NCBI RefSeq assembly: GCF_038446665.1
Contig: NZ_CP151802.1
Location: forward strand, 2,232,001-2,296,000
Direction of reading: 5' to 3'
DNA length: 64,000 nt
DNA from: Lysobacter sp. FW306-1B-D06B
GTDB lineage: Bacteria; Pseudomonadota; Gammaproteobacteria; Xanthomonadales; Xanthomonadaceae
Shown one piece after another: positions 45,870-55,784 of this stretch (position 1 is the stretch's first letter; the number at the start of each line of letters is the position of its first letter). The notes under the pieces were generated by a model. That model did not search any database. It had not been told where the DNA came from and worked only from the letters and a program-made list of their open reading frames with translations. The position numbers were made by a program, and so were the translations under genes.

Positions 45870-45893
45870 AACCCGCCCACCGGCGGGTTTTTC
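45870..45893 (+). terminator. Terminator of tRNA-Leu
   Basis: AACCCGCC and GGCGGGTT pair around CACC and run into TTTTTCG, 41 bp past the tRNA. This is the clearest Rho-independent terminator on the plus strand. Confidence 0.92.
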
Positions 45894-45985
45894 GTTTCTG
45901 CGCTCCGGCCACGTCGCGTGCGGATGTTCAATCCGCGACACCTCCCCGCGACACCGTATTCATGCCGATGTGCGACCATCCCTGA

Positions 45986-48424
45986 ATGAGCAAGAAGACC
46001 CCGAGCCGCGGGAAATCAGGCGCCAAGTCCGCATCGCGCAAGAACGCCCCGAAACAGGCGGCCCGCCCCGGAACATCCGGCGGCGCGCCCGGCAAGGGCA
46101 AGCCCGCCGCCAAGCGCCCCGGTTGGATGCCCGAACCGCCGCCGGCCCCGCAGCGCGCCGGACGCGGCCCCGCTCGCGGCTCCACGTTCCATGACCCCCA
46201 CGCCGAGCGCGAGGCCGCACGTTACGAGCAGCCCATCGCCAGCCGCGAAGTCATCCTGCAACTGCTCGCGCAGGCCGACGGCCCGATGTCGGCCGATGAC
46301 CTGGCGCAGCGCCTGGGCCTGACCGAACCCGACCGTTTCGACGCGCTCGGCAAGCGCCTGGGCGCGATGGTGCGCGACGGCCAGATCCTGCGGAACCGCC
46401 TCGGCGAATTCCTGCCGGCGCAGCAGCTCGACCTGCTGCCGGGCGTGGTGATCGCCAATCCCGACGGCTTCGGCTTCCTGCGCCTGGAAGCCGGCGGCGA
46501 CGACCTGTTCCTGCCGCCTATGGAAATGCGCAAGGCGATGCACGGCGATCGAGTGCTTGCGCGCGTCACCGGCGTGGACCGGCGCGGGCGCCGCGAGGGC
46601 GCGATCCTGCGCGTGCTCGAACGCCGCCTCAACCGCCTGATCGGCCGCTTCTGCCTGGAAGCCGGCATCAGCTACGTCGTGCCCGACGACCGCCGCATCC
46701 AACGCAACGTGCAAGTGCCGACCGACCAGCGCCTGGGCGCGCAGAACGGCCAGTTGGTGGTGGTGGAACTGATCGAGTCGCCGGACGAGCACGGCCCGCA
46801 GCGCACGCCGATCGGCCGCGTGCTGGCGGTGCTGGGCGACCGGCTGACCGCGTCGCTCGCGGTGCAGGCGGCGATCCACGGCCACGAGATTCCGCATGAA
46901 TTCCCGCAAGCGGTGCTGGACGAAGCCTCCGACGTGCCGCTGACCGTGTCGGAAGAGGTCGCCGCGCAGCGCGTGGACCTGCGCAAACTGCCGCTGGTCA
47001 CCATCGACGGCGAGGACGCGAAGGACTTCGACGACGCGGTGTACTGCGAGCCGAACAAGAACGGCTTCCGCCTGGTTGTCGCCATCGCCGACGTCTCTCA
47101 TTACGTCCGCCCCGGAACGCCGCTGGACGATGAAGCGCAGAAGCGCGCCACGTCCGTCTACTTCCCCGGCTTCGTCGTGCCGATGCTGCCGGAGACGCTG
47201 TCCAACGGCATCTGCTCGCTCAATCCGAAGGTGGATCGCCTGTGCTTCGTCTGCGACATGCAGATCGACCGCGAAGGCGAAGTCACCCAGTCGAAGTTCT
47301 TCGAGGCGGTGATGAACTCGCACGCGCGCCTCACCTATACGCAGGTGTGGAACGCGGTCGGCGACGTGCCGGAAGACGCCAAGGCCGAGGCTGTCGCGCA
47401 GATCGATTCGCTGCTGCCCAACGTCGAGCGCCTGCACCAGCTCTACCAGATCCTGTCGAAGGCGCGCGAGCGCCGCGGCGCGATCGAATTCGAGTCCAGC
47501 GAAGTGCGCTTCGTGCTTGGCCCGAAGGGCGAGGTCGTGCAGGCCGGCATGCTCCAGCGCAACGACGCGCACAAGCTGATCGAGGAATGCATGATCGCGG
47601 CGAACGTGGAGGCGGCGAAGTACCTGCTCGCCAGCCACGTGCCGTCGCCGTTCCGCATCCACGAGCGTCCGCCGGAGCAGAAGTACGCCGACCTGCAGGA
47701 GTTCCTCAAGGAATTCAAGCTGCGCATGCCGCCGTGGGGTCGCGTGGAACCGCGCGATTTCACCGCGCTGCTGAAGAAGATCCGCGAGCGTCCCGATGCG
47801 GCGCTGATCGAATCGGTGCTGTTGCGCAGCCAGTCGCTGGCGGTGTACGCGCCGGACAACGTCGGCCACTTCGGCCTGGCGCTGGAGGCGTACACGCACT
47901 TCACCTCGCCGATCCGCCGCTATCCCGATCTGCTGGTGCACCGCGCGATCAAGTACGCGCTCACCGGCGGTCGGCCGGAGAAGTACCGCTACTCGCCCAG
48001 CGAGATGGCCGCGCTGACGCTGCAATGCTCCGAACGCGAGCGCCGCGCTGACGAGGCCGAGCGCGAGGTCGACGAGCGCTACCGCGCCGCGTGGATGGAG
48101 CAGCACGTCGGCGGCGAGTTCGAGGGCGTGATCAGCGGCGTGACCAGCTTCGGCCTGTTCGTCGAACTGGACGAGTCCAAGGTCAACGGCCTGGTGCACG
48201 TGACCCAGCTTCCGCACGACTACTACCACTTCGATCCGATCCGAAAGACCCTGGCCGGCGAGCGTTCCGGGCGCGAGTTCCGCCTCGGCGACCGCGTCCG
48301 CATCGTGGTGATGAAGGCCAGCGTGGAGGAGCGGAAGATCGATTTCCGCCTGGTCGAGGAGCGTGGCGTGAAGTCGCTTCCCCCGCGCGGGCAGCCGGCG
48401 AAGCGGGTGAAGCAGAAGTACTGA
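45986..48424 (+). CDS. rnr: Ribonuclease R
   Basis: RNase R is a 3'-to-5' exoribonuclease that degrades structured RNA. The 812-residue protein starts with a basic low-complexity region (about residues 1-75, Lys/Ala/Pro-rich) and a winged-helix domain (SREVILQLLAQADGPMSADDLAQ). Two cold-shock domains follow (LPGVVIANPDGFGFLRL), then the RNB catalytic domain with the metal-binding cluster DGEDAKDFDDAVYC (about 340-353), and the C-terminal S1 domain (GEFEGVISGVTSFGLFVEL). A short Lys-rich tail ends the protein. No clear Shine-Dalgarno is seen before the ATG. rlmB follows, as in E. coli (rnr-rlmB). Confidence 0.97.
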   Translation: MSKKTPSRGKSGAKSASRKNAPKQAARPGTSGGAPGKGKPAAKRPGWMPEPPPAPQRAGRGPARGSTFHDPHAEREAARYEQPIASREVILQLLAQADGPMSADDLAQRLGLTEPDRFDALGKRLGAMVRDGQILRNRLGEFLPAQQLDLLPGVVIANPDGFGFLRLEAGGDDLFLPPMEMRKAMHGDRVLARVTGVDRRGRREGAILRVLERRLNRLIGRFCLEAGISYVVPDDRRIQRNVQVPTDQRLGAQNGQLVVVELIESPDEHGPQRTPIGRVLAVLGDRLTASLAVQAAIHGHEIPHEFPQAVLDEASDVPLTVSEEVAAQRVDLRKLPLVTIDGEDAKDFDDAVYCEPNKNGFRLVVAIADVSHYVRPGTPLDDEAQKRATSVYFPGFVVPMLPETLSNGICSLNPKVDRLCFVCDMQIDREGEVTQSKFFEAVMNSHARLTYTQVWNAVGDVPEDAKAEAVAQIDSLLPNVERLHQLYQILSKARERRGAIEFESSEVRFVLGPKGEVVQAGMLQRNDAHKLIEECMIAANVEAAKYLLASHVPSPFRIHERPPEQKYADLQEFLKEFKLRMPPWGRVEPRDFTALLKKIRERPDAALIESVLLRSQSLAVYAPDNVGHFGLALEAYTHFTSPIRRYPDLLVHRAIKYALTGGRPEKYRYSPSEMAALTLQCSERERRADEAEREVDERYRAAWMEQHVGGEFEGVISGVTSFGLFVELDESKVNGLVHVTQLPHDYYHFDPIRKTLAGERSGREFRLGDRVRIVVMKASVEERKIDFRLVEERGVKSLPPRGQPAKRVKQKY

Positions 48425-48451
48425 GATCCGGCGGATAGGCCATGCTTTTCA

Positions 48452-48557
48452 GCTGTCATCCCCGCGCCGGCGGGGATCCAGCTGCGACAGGCTCCACGCC
48501 TTCCGGAGAGCGGACCGGCACGGACAGTTGGATCCCCGCCTTCGCGGGGATGACAGC
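48452..48557. repeat. Two-armed palindromic element
   Basis: Arms GCTGTCATCCCCGCGCCGGC and its near-perfect inverted copy ending GGGGATGACAGC enclose about 50 bp between rnr and rlmB. Confidence 0.75.
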
Positions 48558-48710
48558 CTGGGCAGGGGTTCCCGCGGGACCACGAGCTTCGGACGCATTC
48601 GCAAGCCGTTTCCACCGACGCAGCCCCAAAAATCACTGGACCTGCGCCCGCGCGCGCCGGACGATACCCACTTTCTTGGCGCCCACCCGCCCAACGCAAC
48701 TGGAAACACG

Positions 48711-49463
48711 ATGAGCCAGAAACAATGGATCGCCGGCATCAACGCCGTGTCGGCGGCCCTCGAACACGACGCCGAGCATGTGCGCGAGGTGCTGATCGAG
48801 GCCGGCGCGAAGAATCCGCGCATCACCGAAATCGAGACCAACGCGCGCCGTCTGGACATCGACGTGCGCCGCGTCGCCACGCAGGCGCTCGATGGTGTCG
48901 TGGGCAACCTGCGCCACCAGGGCGTGGTCGCGCGTTATGCCGCGGCCAAGACCTGGAACGAGAACGAGCTGGAAGGCCTGATCGAAGCGGCCGAAGGCCG
49001 CGCGCTGCTGCTGGTCCTGGACGGCGTGCAGGACCCGCACAACCTCGGCGCCTGCCTGCGCAGCGCGGCGGCGGCGGGCGTGACGGCGGTGATCATTCCC
49101 AAGGACAAGTCGGTGCAGGTCAACGCGACCGTGCGCAAGACCTCCGCCGGCGCCGCCGACAGCGTCGCCGTCATTCCGGTGACCAACCTCTCGCGCACCA
49201 TGCGCGACCTGCAGAAGCTCGGCGTGTGGCTGTACGGCCTGGCGGGCGAGGCGGACACCTCGCTGTACGCGCTGGACCTGAAGGGCAATGTCGGCCTGGT
49301 CCTGGGCGGCGAGGCCGATGGCCTGCGTCGCCTCACGCGCGAGAACTGCGATCAGCTCGTGCGCATCCCCATGCCCGGCGCCGGTGGTGCGGGCGTGGAA
49401 AGCCTGAACGTCTCCGTGGCCGCCGGCGTGACGCTGTTCGAAGCGGTGCGCCAGAGGGCTTGA
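48711..49463 (+). CDS. rlmB: 23S rRNA (guanosine-2'-O-)-methyltransferase RlmB
   Basis: RlmB methylates G2251 in the peptidyl-transferase region of 23S rRNA (E. coli numbering). The 250-residue protein has an N-terminal substrate-binding domain (WIAGINAVSAALEHD) and the knotted SpoU/TrmH catalytic domain with its three motifs: LDGVQDPHNLGACLRSA, LVLGGEADGLRRLT and VESLNVSVAAGVTLFEA. The start MSQKQWIAGINAV was chosen by family comparison; upstream codons lie in a repeat element. Confidence 0.96.
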   Translation: MSQKQWIAGINAVSAALEHDAEHVREVLIEAGAKNPRITEIETNARRLDIDVRRVATQALDGVVGNLRHQGVVARYAAAKTWNENELEGLIEAAEGRALLLVLDGVQDPHNLGACLRSAAAAGVTAVIIPKDKSVQVNATVRKTSAGAADSVAVIPVTNLSRTMRDLQKLGVWLYGLAGEADTSLYALDLKGNVGLVLGGEADGLRRLTRENCDQLVRIPMPGAGGAGVESLNVSVAAGVTLFEAVRQRA

Positions 49464-49518
49464 GTGTGGGCACACGGGGCCGATAACGCCTGCGTCTGAA
49501 GACGGATCGGGATCGCGG

Positions 49519-52500
49519 ATGGGGGCAACGCAGATTCGGGGAAAGCATCGCGCTTGGGCGCGATGGCTTGCCGCGTTCGCGTGCTGGCTCCCGGCGGTGG
49601 CGATGGCCGTCTCCGGCCCGCCGCCGCTGCACGACTACGTCATCGACGCGTGGAGTTCGCGCAACGGCCTGCCGCACAACTCCTTGCGCGACATCGCCCA
49701 GACGCCCGAAGGCCACCTGTGGTTCGCCACCTGGGAAGGCGCGGCGCGCTACAACGGCATCGACTTCACCGTAATCGCGCGCGGCACCACGCCGGGCTTG
49801 CGCGACAACGGCGTGGGCTCACTCTATGTCGATCCCGCCGGCCGCCTGTGGCTCAGCGATTCGCGCGGCAACCTGGGCCGGCAGCAGCCCGACGGCCAGT
49901 GGCGATTCTGGGACCGCAGCGCCGACTGGCCGCAGGCGCTCATCCACGACATGGCGATGGACAGCCACGGGCGCCTGTGGCTGCTGTTCGAGAACCACGG
50001 GCTGGGCCGGCTCGACCCGGACGATCGCTTCACCTACGTCGCGCCGCCGCCCGGGATTCCGCTGCCGGCAAGTTTCCCGCGCATGGCCATCGACGGCGAC
50101 GACCGCATCTGGGTCGGCACGATGGATGGCCTGGCGATCCGCGAGCCCGATGGCCGCTGGCATCGCGCGCCGCCACGCTGGAACCTGCCGGCGGGCCTGG
50201 TCTGGCCGTATCGCGCGGCGGACGGCTCGCTGTGGCTCGCGGCCGACGAACGCATCTATCGCATCGTCAAGGGCGAGGCCGTGGCCTTCCGCGATGTGCC
50301 AGGCGTCGGCCACTTCACCGCGATGCTGCGCGATCGCAACGGCGATCTCTGGCTCGGCACCGAGAACCACGGGTTGCTTCGCATCGGCGCGTACGGCATC
50401 GAGCGACTGCCGGCCGGCGACACGCTTCCCAACGGCCGCATCGCCAGCTTGTTGGAGGACGCTGAAGGCAGCGTCTGGGTCGGCGCGAACGGCGGGCTGT
50501 TCCGCCTGCGCGAAACGTTGTTCAGCGCGCTCACGCGCAAGGACGGCATTTCCGGCGACTACGTCCGCGCGGTGCTCGAAGACCGCGACGGCACGCTCTG
50601 GGTCGGCGGGGGCGGCGGGCTCGACCACGTCGGCGCCGACGGCCGCATCCGCGCCATCGACGTGCGGAGCGAAAGCGGCGATGCCCTGTCGGTGCTGAGC
50701 ATCGCCCAGGATTCCACCGGCGAACTGTGGGTGGGCACCTTCGCCGACGGCGTGTTCCGCCTGCGCGACGGCCGGCCGGCACAGCGTTATTCGCAGGACG
50801 AAGGCATGCCCAGCGGCCATGTCCGCGCGATCGTGGTGGACCGCGACGGAACCGTCTGGGCCGGCACGCGGCGTGGCCTGGTGACGCTGGACGGGCAGGG
50901 CGCGCATGCGCCATCGGCGCCGGGATTGCCGCAGGGCCTGATCACCGCGCTGGCGAGTATCGACGGCGCGCTGTGGATCGGCTCGGTCGAAGGCGCGCAT
51001 GTGATGCGCGATGGACGCGTCCGCCGCCTGGACGTGAACGGGATGGGCGGTGCGCGTTCGGTGTTCGGTTTCCAGGCGGTGGGCAAGGACGTGTGGATCT
51101 CCACCGATCGCGGCCTGTATCGCTACCGCGACGGCGCACTCGCGCGCGTCGGTCTGGAGCAGGGACTTCCGGTGGACGCCGTGTTCCAGCTCGTGCCCGA
51201 TCGCGTGGGCAATGCGTGGGTGACGAGCAATCGCGGCGTGTTGCGCATCCGGTTGGAGGCGCTCGACGCGACTGCCGACGGCCGCACGATCGCGTTGCCG
51301 AGCGAGCGCTTTACCGAAACCGACGGCATGCCCAGTGCGCAGGCCAACGGCAGTTCCGCGCCTTCGGCGATCCTGCGTCGCGACGGCAGCCTCTGGCTGG
51401 CGACGTCGGCCGGCGTCGCCGCGGTGGATCCGGCGCGCATGCAGCGTTACCTGGATCGCAAACCGCCGCCGACGGTGATCGAACGCGTCCAGCTGGACGG
51501 TCGCGATATCCCTTTCACCACCGGCGTCGCATTGCCGGGCGGCAAGCGCATCAGCGTGTCGTACGTGGGGCTCAGCTACCTGACGTCGGATCGCATCGTG
51601 TATCGCACGCGTCTGCTGGGCCTGGATCCGCGGTGGATCGAACGCGACCGCCAGCGCAACGTCGAATTCATCGGCCTGCCGCCAGGCGACTACGTGCTGG
51701 AGGTCGCCGCGGCGCATCCGGGCGGGCCGTGGACCACGCAGACCGCCAGCTGGGCCTTCACCGTGGAGCCGCTGTGGTGGCAGCGCCATGAGCTGCGCGC
51801 CGCGCTGGCCCTGGTGCTGCTGATCACGCTCTGGGTGTTCTATCGCTACCTGCTGCACCGCTACCGCACCAAGAACCTGCGCCTGGCGCGGCTGGTCAAC
51901 GAGCGCACGCGTGACCTGCAGGCGCAGGCCGAACGGTTGATCGCCGTGGACCGCGAGCGCGCCGAGTTGCTCGAACGCGTGCGCGAGCAGGCCGTCGCCT
52001 ACGAGCGACAGGCGCGCGAGGACGTGCTCACCGGCCTGCCCAATCGCCGGCGCTTCGACGAGGTGCTCAAGCGCGACATGGCGGTGGCGCAGCGCGCCGG
52101 CCATCCGCTGTGCCTGGCGCTGGTCGACCTGGACCACTTCAAGCGCATCAACGACACGCACTCGCACGCCGTCGGCGACGCGGTGCTGCGCGAAGCGGCG
52201 AGGGTGCTGGCCGCCGGCAGCCGCACCGCCGACCTGCTCGCGCGCCTGGGTGGCGAGGAGTTCGCGCTGCTGCTGCCGGACACGACGATGGACGATGCCC
52301 TCTCGATCTGCGAGCGGATGCAGGAGACGTTCCGCGAGCACGGCGAATGGGTGGGCGTGCCGGGCCTGCACGTCACCTTCAGCGTCGGCATCGCGGAGTG
52401 CCGCACCGACGACACGCCCGCGCGCCTGCTCGAACGCGCGGACGCTGCGATGTACCGCGCCAAGAAGCAGGGCCGCAACGTGATCTGCGTGGACGAGAAT

Positions 52501-52521
52501 CCGCCGGGTCAGCGTCTGTAG
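49519..52521 (+). CDS. Periplasmic-propeller sensor diguanylate cyclase
   Basis: This 1000-residue protein has a signal peptide (about residues 14-30), then about 600 residues of two-component-regulator-type beta-propeller repeats ([42 protein letters not shown]), a Y_Y_Y domain ([20 protein letters not shown]), a membrane helix at about 762-782 ([17 protein letters not shown]), a coiled coil ([19 protein letters not shown]) and a C-terminal GGDEF domain. The active site is RLGGEEF (about 908-914) and an RTAD inhibitory site sits five residues before GGEEF, so it should make c-di-GMP with product feedback. The ligand sensed by the propeller is unknown; family members often respond to sugars. 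Confidence 0.92.
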   Translation: MGATQIRGKHRAWARWLAAFACWLPAVAMAVSGPPPLHDYVIDAWSSRNGLPHNSLRDIAQTPEGHLWFATWEGAARYNGIDFTVIARGTTPGLRDNGVGSLYVDPAGRLWLSDSRGNLGRQQPDGQWRFWDRSADWPQALIHDMAMDSHGRLWLLFENHGLGRLDPDDRFTYVAPPPGIPLPASFPRMAIDGDDRIWVGTMDGLAIREPDGRWHRAPPRWNLPAGLVWPYRAADGSLWLAADERIYRIVKGEAVAFRDVPGVGHFTAMLRDRNGDLWLGTENHGLLRIGAYGIERLPAGDTLPNGRIASLLEDAEGSVWVGANGGLFRLRETLFSALTRKDGISGDYVRAVLEDRDGTLWVGGGGGLDHVGADGRIRAIDVRSESGDALSVLSIAQDSTGELWVGTFADGVFRLRDGRPAQRYSQDEGMPSGHVRAIVVDRDGTVWAGTRRGLVTLDGQGAHAPSAPGLPQGLITALASIDGALWIGSVEGAHVMRDGRVRRLDVNGMGGARSVFGFQAVGKDVWISTDRGLYRYRDGALARVGLEQGLPVDAVFQLVPDRVGNAWVTSNRGVLRIRLEALDATADGRTIALPSERFTETDGMPSAQANGSSAPSAILRRDGSLWLATSAGVAAVDPARMQRYLDRKPPPTVIERVQLDGRDIPFTTGVALPGGKRISVSYVGLSYLTSDRIVYRTRLLGLDPRWIERDRQRNVEFIGLPPGDYVLEVAAAHPGGPWTTQTASWAFTVEPLWWQRHELRAALALVLLITLWVFYRYLLHRYRTKNLRLARLVNERTRDLQAQAERLIAVDRERAELLERVREQAVAYERQAREDVLTGLPNRRRFDEVLKRDMAVAQRAGHPLCLALVDLDHFKRINDTHSHAVGDAVLREAARVLAAGSRTADLLARLGGEEFALLLPDTTMDDALSICERMQETFREHGEWVGVPGLHVTFSVGIAECRTDDTPARLLERADAAMYRAKKQGRNVICVDENPPGQRL

Positions 52522-52544
52522 AGGTTGCCTTTACGCGCGTGTGG

Positions 52545-52550
52545 AATAAT
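52545..52550 (+). promoter_or_regulatory. -10 element of gdx transcript
   Basis: AATAAT stands about 16 bp before the first riboswitch hairpin, giving a start near 52557. TTGCCT at 52525-52530 is close but only 14 bp away, so the -35 is doubtful. Confidence 0.45.
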
Positions 52551-52565
52551 CGCCGCGCTCAGGAA

Positions 52566-52608
52566 GCGGGGACGGCCCCGCCTCTCCATCTCGCCCGGGG
52601 ACGGCCCC
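52566..52608 (+). promoter_or_regulatory. Guanidine-II (mini-ykkC) riboswitch
   Basis: Two tandem hairpins each carry the loop ACGG: GCGGGG-ACGG-CCCCGC (52566-52581) and GGGG-ACGG-CCCC (52597-52608), 15 nt apart. Paired hairpins with ACGR loops define the mini-ykkC class that binds guanidinium, and the class typically controls SugE/Gdx exporters, as here. GGAG (52617-52620) of gdx follows 8 nt after the second stem, so ligand binding probably exposes the ribosome binding site. Confidence 0.85.
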
Positions 52609-52628
52609 ACACGACTGGAGACGTTCCC

Positions 52629-52946
52629 ATGCCCTGGATCATCCTCGTTCTCGCCGGCCTGTTCGAAGTGGGTTGGGCGATCGGCCTGAAGTACACCGAC
52701 GGTTTCACCAGGCTCTGGCCCACGGTCGGCACGGTGGCCGCCATGGCGATCAGCCTGGGGCTGCTCGGCATCGCCATGAAGTCGCTGCCGGTGGGCACCG
52801 CGTACGCGATCTGGGTCGGCGTTGGCGCCGTCGGCACCGTGATCCTGGGCATCGTGCTGTTCCACGAGCCGGTGAACGCGCTGCGCATGGTCAGCGTTGG
52901 GTTGATCATCGCGGGGCTGATCGGGTTGAAGCTGGCCTCGCCGTGA
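52629..52946 (+). CDS. gdx: Guanidinium exporter Gdx (SugE subfamily, SMR transporter)
   Basis: This 105-residue small multidrug resistance protein has four transmembrane helices and works as an antiparallel dimer. Helix 1, [21 protein letters not shown], carries the essential Glu13 that exchanges guanidinium for protons. The GLK and [19 protein letters not shown] segments match the Gdx/SugE type rather than the EmrE type. The riboswitch upstream supports guanidinium as the substrate. The start has GGAG 8 bases before ATG 52629. Confidence 0.94.
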   Translation: MPWIILVLAGLFEVGWAIGLKYTDGFTRLWPTVGTVAAMAISLGLLGIAMKSLPVGTAYAIWVGVGAVGTVILGIVLFHEPVNALRMVSVGLIIAGLIGLKLASP

Positions 52947-52954
52947 AGTTTTTC

Positions 52955-53090
52955 CCTTCTCCCCTTGCGGGAGAAGGTGCCCCGAAGGGGCGGAAGAGGG
53001 GGCGCGCGCAGCGCGTGCCTTCAATGGCCCAACCCCTCTCCCTGGCTCGCTTCGCGAGCCTGTCCCTCTCCCGCAAGGGGAGAGGGACTC
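52955..53090. repeat. Family-B palindromes between gdx and lpxR-like gene
   Basis: CCTTCTCCC/GGGAGAAGG (52955-52977) forms a 9-bp hairpin just past the gdx stop codon. A related set of CCCTCTCCC and GGGAGAGGG arms follows at about 53030-53090, between convergent gene ends. They probably shape the 3' ends of both transcripts. Confidence 0.6.
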
Positions 53091-53116
53091 AGTACGCGTC
53101 TCGTTGAGCGAGTCGT

Positions 53117-54166
53117 CTAGAACGCCCGACTGATCGTGAAACTGCCAAATACCGGCGTCTCGCGCTGGCCGTCGAACTCGCGCGTGCCGTGGTAGCGCGC
53201 CAGCGCCAGCTTCCATCGGTTGAGCATCACCGCCACGCCGTAGCCCACGTTGGCCACGGCGTGGCGTTTGTCCACGCTGTGGCTGTCGCGAAAGGTGTTG
53301 CCGTCCAGCGTGATGTCCCACAGCACCCAGCGCGTGTCCATGGTCAGGAACAGGTGCGCGCCGGGCGTGTACTGGCTCTGCGGCTGGCGCGTGGGCGCGG
53401 TGTTCTCGCCGGCCGGGCGCAGCGGCGTGCTGCCGAAATCGTCGGGCAGGTTCTTGCCGAAGCGGAACTCGGCGCCGGCGTTGGCGTAGGTGGCGAGGTT
53501 GCCGAAGCTGCCGCCGTAATGCGCGATCGTGTCCCAACCCCATCCGCGCGCACCGTCGCTGGAGGAGAAGCGCAGCATGCGCTCGTGGACGATGCGGAAC
53601 ACAGGCTCGTTCTCCAACTGGTTGTCCCAGCCGCGGAACTTCTCGCTGTCGGTGATCTGGTGCACGGCGTCCTGCGCTTCCTTGCCCAGCGCGGCCGGAC
53701 CGACGATGCCGAACTGCAGCTGCGTCGTGCGCAGGCGGTCGCCTTCGCGCGCGTTGTAGCCCAGCCCGACCAGCAGCGCCGCGGCGTAGGGGCGGTCGTC
53801 CTCGATGAGGTCGCTGCGCGTGAAATCGGTGGGCGTGAAGATGCCCTGCGAGAACGTGGCGATCATGTTCTGCTGCTCGAAGGTTTCCGGCTGCAGCGCA
53901 TTGAGATGGCGGTTCACCCAGCGCGCCAGGCGCGGGATGCAGGGATCGTCGGTGTAGTCGCGCAGGTTCGGCGAGACCAGCGTGAGCTGCACGCCGTTGC
54001 TGTAGCCCTGGTCCTGGCCGCCGAGCAGGTCGTTGTCCACGCGCAGGTTGACGATGGGCGGCAGGCGCGTGCGGCCGTTGGTGCATTCTTCGCGGCCGTG
54101 CGCGTGGGCGCCGCCGGCCCAGCCGCAGGCAATGACGGCCGGCAGCAGCCATCCAAGACGGTTCAT
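53117..54166 (-). CDS. LpxR-like lipid A 3'-O-deacylase family outer-membrane protein (DUF2219)
   Basis: This 349-residue protein starts with a signal peptide (LGWLLPAVIACGWAGGAHAH) and has the family opening NLRVDNDLLGGQDQGYSNGVQLTLVSP. LpxR enzymes are 12-stranded outer-membrane barrels that remove the 3'-acyloxyacyl group of lipid A with calcium; the Asn-rich first strand and the ETFEQQNMIATFSQGIFTPTD and DDRPYAAALLVGLGYN segments fit. The C-terminus ends in Phe (FTISRAF), as in barrels. The start at 54166 gives the signal peptide; a 20-residue longer frame is rejected. Activity on this organism's own lipid A is inferred. Confidence 0.85.
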   Translation of the reverse strand: MNRLGWLLPAVIACGWAGGAHAHGREECTNGRTRLPPIVNLRVDNDLLGGQDQGYSNGVQLTLVSPNLRDYTDDPCIPRLARWVNRHLNALQPETFEQQNMIATFSQGIFTPTDFTRSDLIEDDRPYAAALLVGLGYNAREGDRLRTTQLQFGIVGPAALGKEAQDAVHQITDSEKFRGWDNQLENEPVFRIVHERMLRFSSSDGARGWGWDTIAHYGGSFGNLATYANAGAEFRFGKNLPDDFGSTPLRPAGENTAPTRQPQSQYTPGAHLFLTMDTRWVLWDITLDGNTFRDSHSVDKRHAVANVGYGVAVMLNRWKLALARYHGTREFDGQRETPVFGSFTISRAF

Positions 54167-54478
54167 CGGGTGTGTGTTCCGGATACGGTCGACGCCCGAC
54201 ACGGCCGGTCGGCCGCGACGGGGCATCGGTGTGGGGGCGCAAAGGATCGCATCGCGCCTGCACGGCGGCGATGCAACGCCTGCGACGGAGCATTCCAGCA
54301 GCGATTCTTTAAAACGGTTTTAAGGCCCGGGCACAGGCGTCCGTGTCCGCATGCGCGTGCGCCGTGCGCTCGGGTCGGGGATTGTCGGCAACGGCCTCAT
54401 CCGACGGAAGCGCCGGTCACGGCGACATCGCGTTGCCCGCCGCGAATCAATGCCCGAAGGCGGACGAACTCGTGACCG
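54167..54478. other. Intergenic region upstream of lpxR-like gene
   Basis: It contains the AT-rich palindrome at 54309-54323, about 145 bp upstream of the lpxR-like start codon and 156 bp after the maa stop codon. No additional gene is supported. Confidence 0.5.
54309..54323. promoter_or_regulatory. Operator-like AT-rich palindrome
   Basis: TTAAAAC-G-GTTTTAA is a perfect 7+1+7 inverted repeat in a region otherwise very GC-rich. Its form suits a dimeric repressor. It could act on the lpxR-like gene. Confidence 0.5.
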
Positions 54479-55051
54479 TTACGGGCCCGTGCGTGGCTGC
54501 ACGATGCGCGCCGGATTGCCGGCCACGGTCGCGCCCGCGGGTACGTCGCGCGTGACCACGCTGCCCGCGCCGATCAGTGCGTCATCGCCCACGCTCACGC
54601 CCGGCAGCAGGATTGCGCCGCCGCCGATCCACACGTTGCGGCCGATGCGTACGGGGCGGCCGAACTCCCAGCCCTGCGCGCGCTGCGCCGGATCGCGCGG
54701 ATGATCGGCCGTGTAGATCTGCACGGCCGGACCGATCTGCGTGCCATCGCCGATCTCCACGCGCACCACGTCGAGGATCACGCAGTTGAAATTGAGGAAC
54801 ACGCCGCGCCCGAGGTGCAGGTTGAAGCCGTAGTCGCAATGGAAGGGCGGGCGGATCTCGCTGCCGGCCCCGACCGCGCCAAGGCGCTCCACCAACAGCG
54901 CATGCCGTTGCGCCGGCGCGAGGCCCAGCGCGGCGTTGTAGCGCACCATCCACTCGCGCGCGTCGGCTTGTGCGGCCTGGATCTGCGCGTCGTCGGCGCG
55001 ATAGAGCTCGCCGGCGAGCATGCGCTGCATCGGCGATTGGGTATCGCTCAC
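54479..55051 (-). CDS. Maa/NodL-like sugar O-acetyltransferase
   Basis: This 190-residue hexapeptide acyltransferase begins [21 protein letters not shown], the Maa-type N-terminus, and continues into a left-handed beta-helix ([34 protein letters not shown] with the catalytic His; [27 protein letters not shown]). Members acetylate maltose, galactosides or Nod factors; the substrate is unknown. The GTG start at 55051 overlaps the rnt TGA by 4 bp (GTGA), so translation is coupled. Confidence 0.9.
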   Translation of the reverse strand: MSDTQSPMQRMLAGELYRADDAQIQAAQADAREWMVRYNAALGLAPAQRHALLVERLGAVGAGSEIRPPFHCDYGFNLHLGRGVFLNFNCVILDVVRVEIGDGTQIGPAVQIYTADHPRDPAQRAQGWEFGRPVRIGRNVWIGGGAILLPGVSVGDDALIGAGSVVTRDVPAGATVAGNPARIVQPRTGP

Positions 55052-55695
55052 GGCGTGGCCACCACGGCCGGAATCGGCGAAGGCCACGCGTTGACGATCC
55101 GGCAGAACAGCTGCGCGGTGCGCTCGGTGTCGTACACGGCCGAATGCGCTTCCTCGCCGTTCCACTCCAGCCCCGCGGCCTGCACGGCGCGCGCCAGCAC
55201 GGTCTGCCCGTAGGCAACGCCGGCCAGGGTCACCGTGTCGAACACGCTGAAAGGATGGAAGGGATTGCGCTTGTGGCCGCTGCGCGTCACCGCGGCGTTG
55301 AGGAAGTTCAGATCGAAATGCGCGTTGTGGCCGACCAGGATCGCGCGCTGGCAGCCGTGCTTCTTCAACGCCGCGCGCACCGGCGCGAACACCGATTCCA
55401 GCGCCACGCGCTCGGTCTTCGCATCGCGGAAGGGGTGGTCGATGTCGATGCCGGTGATTTCCAGCGACTTGGGATCGATGTCGGTGCCGGGCGCCGGCAC
55501 GACATGGCTGCTGGTGATCTCGCCGACGAACAGCAGGCCGTTCTCGTCGATGTCGATCGGCGCGACGGCGATTTCCAGCAGCGCGTGGCGGTTCCAGTCG
55601 AAACCGCCGGTTTCCACATCCACCACCACCGGCAGGAAGCCGCGGAAACGTGTGGCGAGGCGGGAAGGCGGGGTGGGAGCGTCGGCGTTGGGCAT
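55048..55695 (-). CDS. rnt: Ribonuclease T
   Basis: RNase T is a 3'-exonuclease of the DEDD family that trims tRNA and other stable RNA 3' ends. The 215-residue protein shows the four metal ligands in [13 protein letters not shown] (Asp, Glu), [11 protein letters not shown] (Asp) and [14 protein letters not shown] (His and Asp). The start at 55695 was chosen for the conserved opening [20 protein letters not shown]. It is coupled to the acetyltransferase gene downstream. Confidence 0.96.
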   Translation of the reverse strand: MPNADAPTPPSRLATRFRGFLPVVVDVETGGFDWNRHALLEIAVAPIDIDENGLLFVGEITSSHVVPAPGTDIDPKSLEITGIDIDHPFRDAKTERVALESVFAPVRAALKKHGCQRAILVGHNAHFDLNFLNAAVTRSGHKRNPFHPFSVFDTVTLAGVAYGQTVLARAVQAAGLEWNGEEAHSAVYDTERTAQLFCRIVNAWPSPIPAVVATP

Positions 55696-55784
55696 GGTGA
55701 AAGGGTAGCAGACGGTGGAATTTCGCCCGATGGATGCGTGTGCAATTCGCCACATCGAGCCGCCAAGCGTTACAGGTCGTGTCA

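Noticed and set aside
52566..52608. Family-B repeat or simple terminator upstream of gdx
   Set aside because: Both hairpins have ACGG loops, there is no T-run, and the pair stands directly before a guanidinium exporter, so the riboswitch explanation is better.
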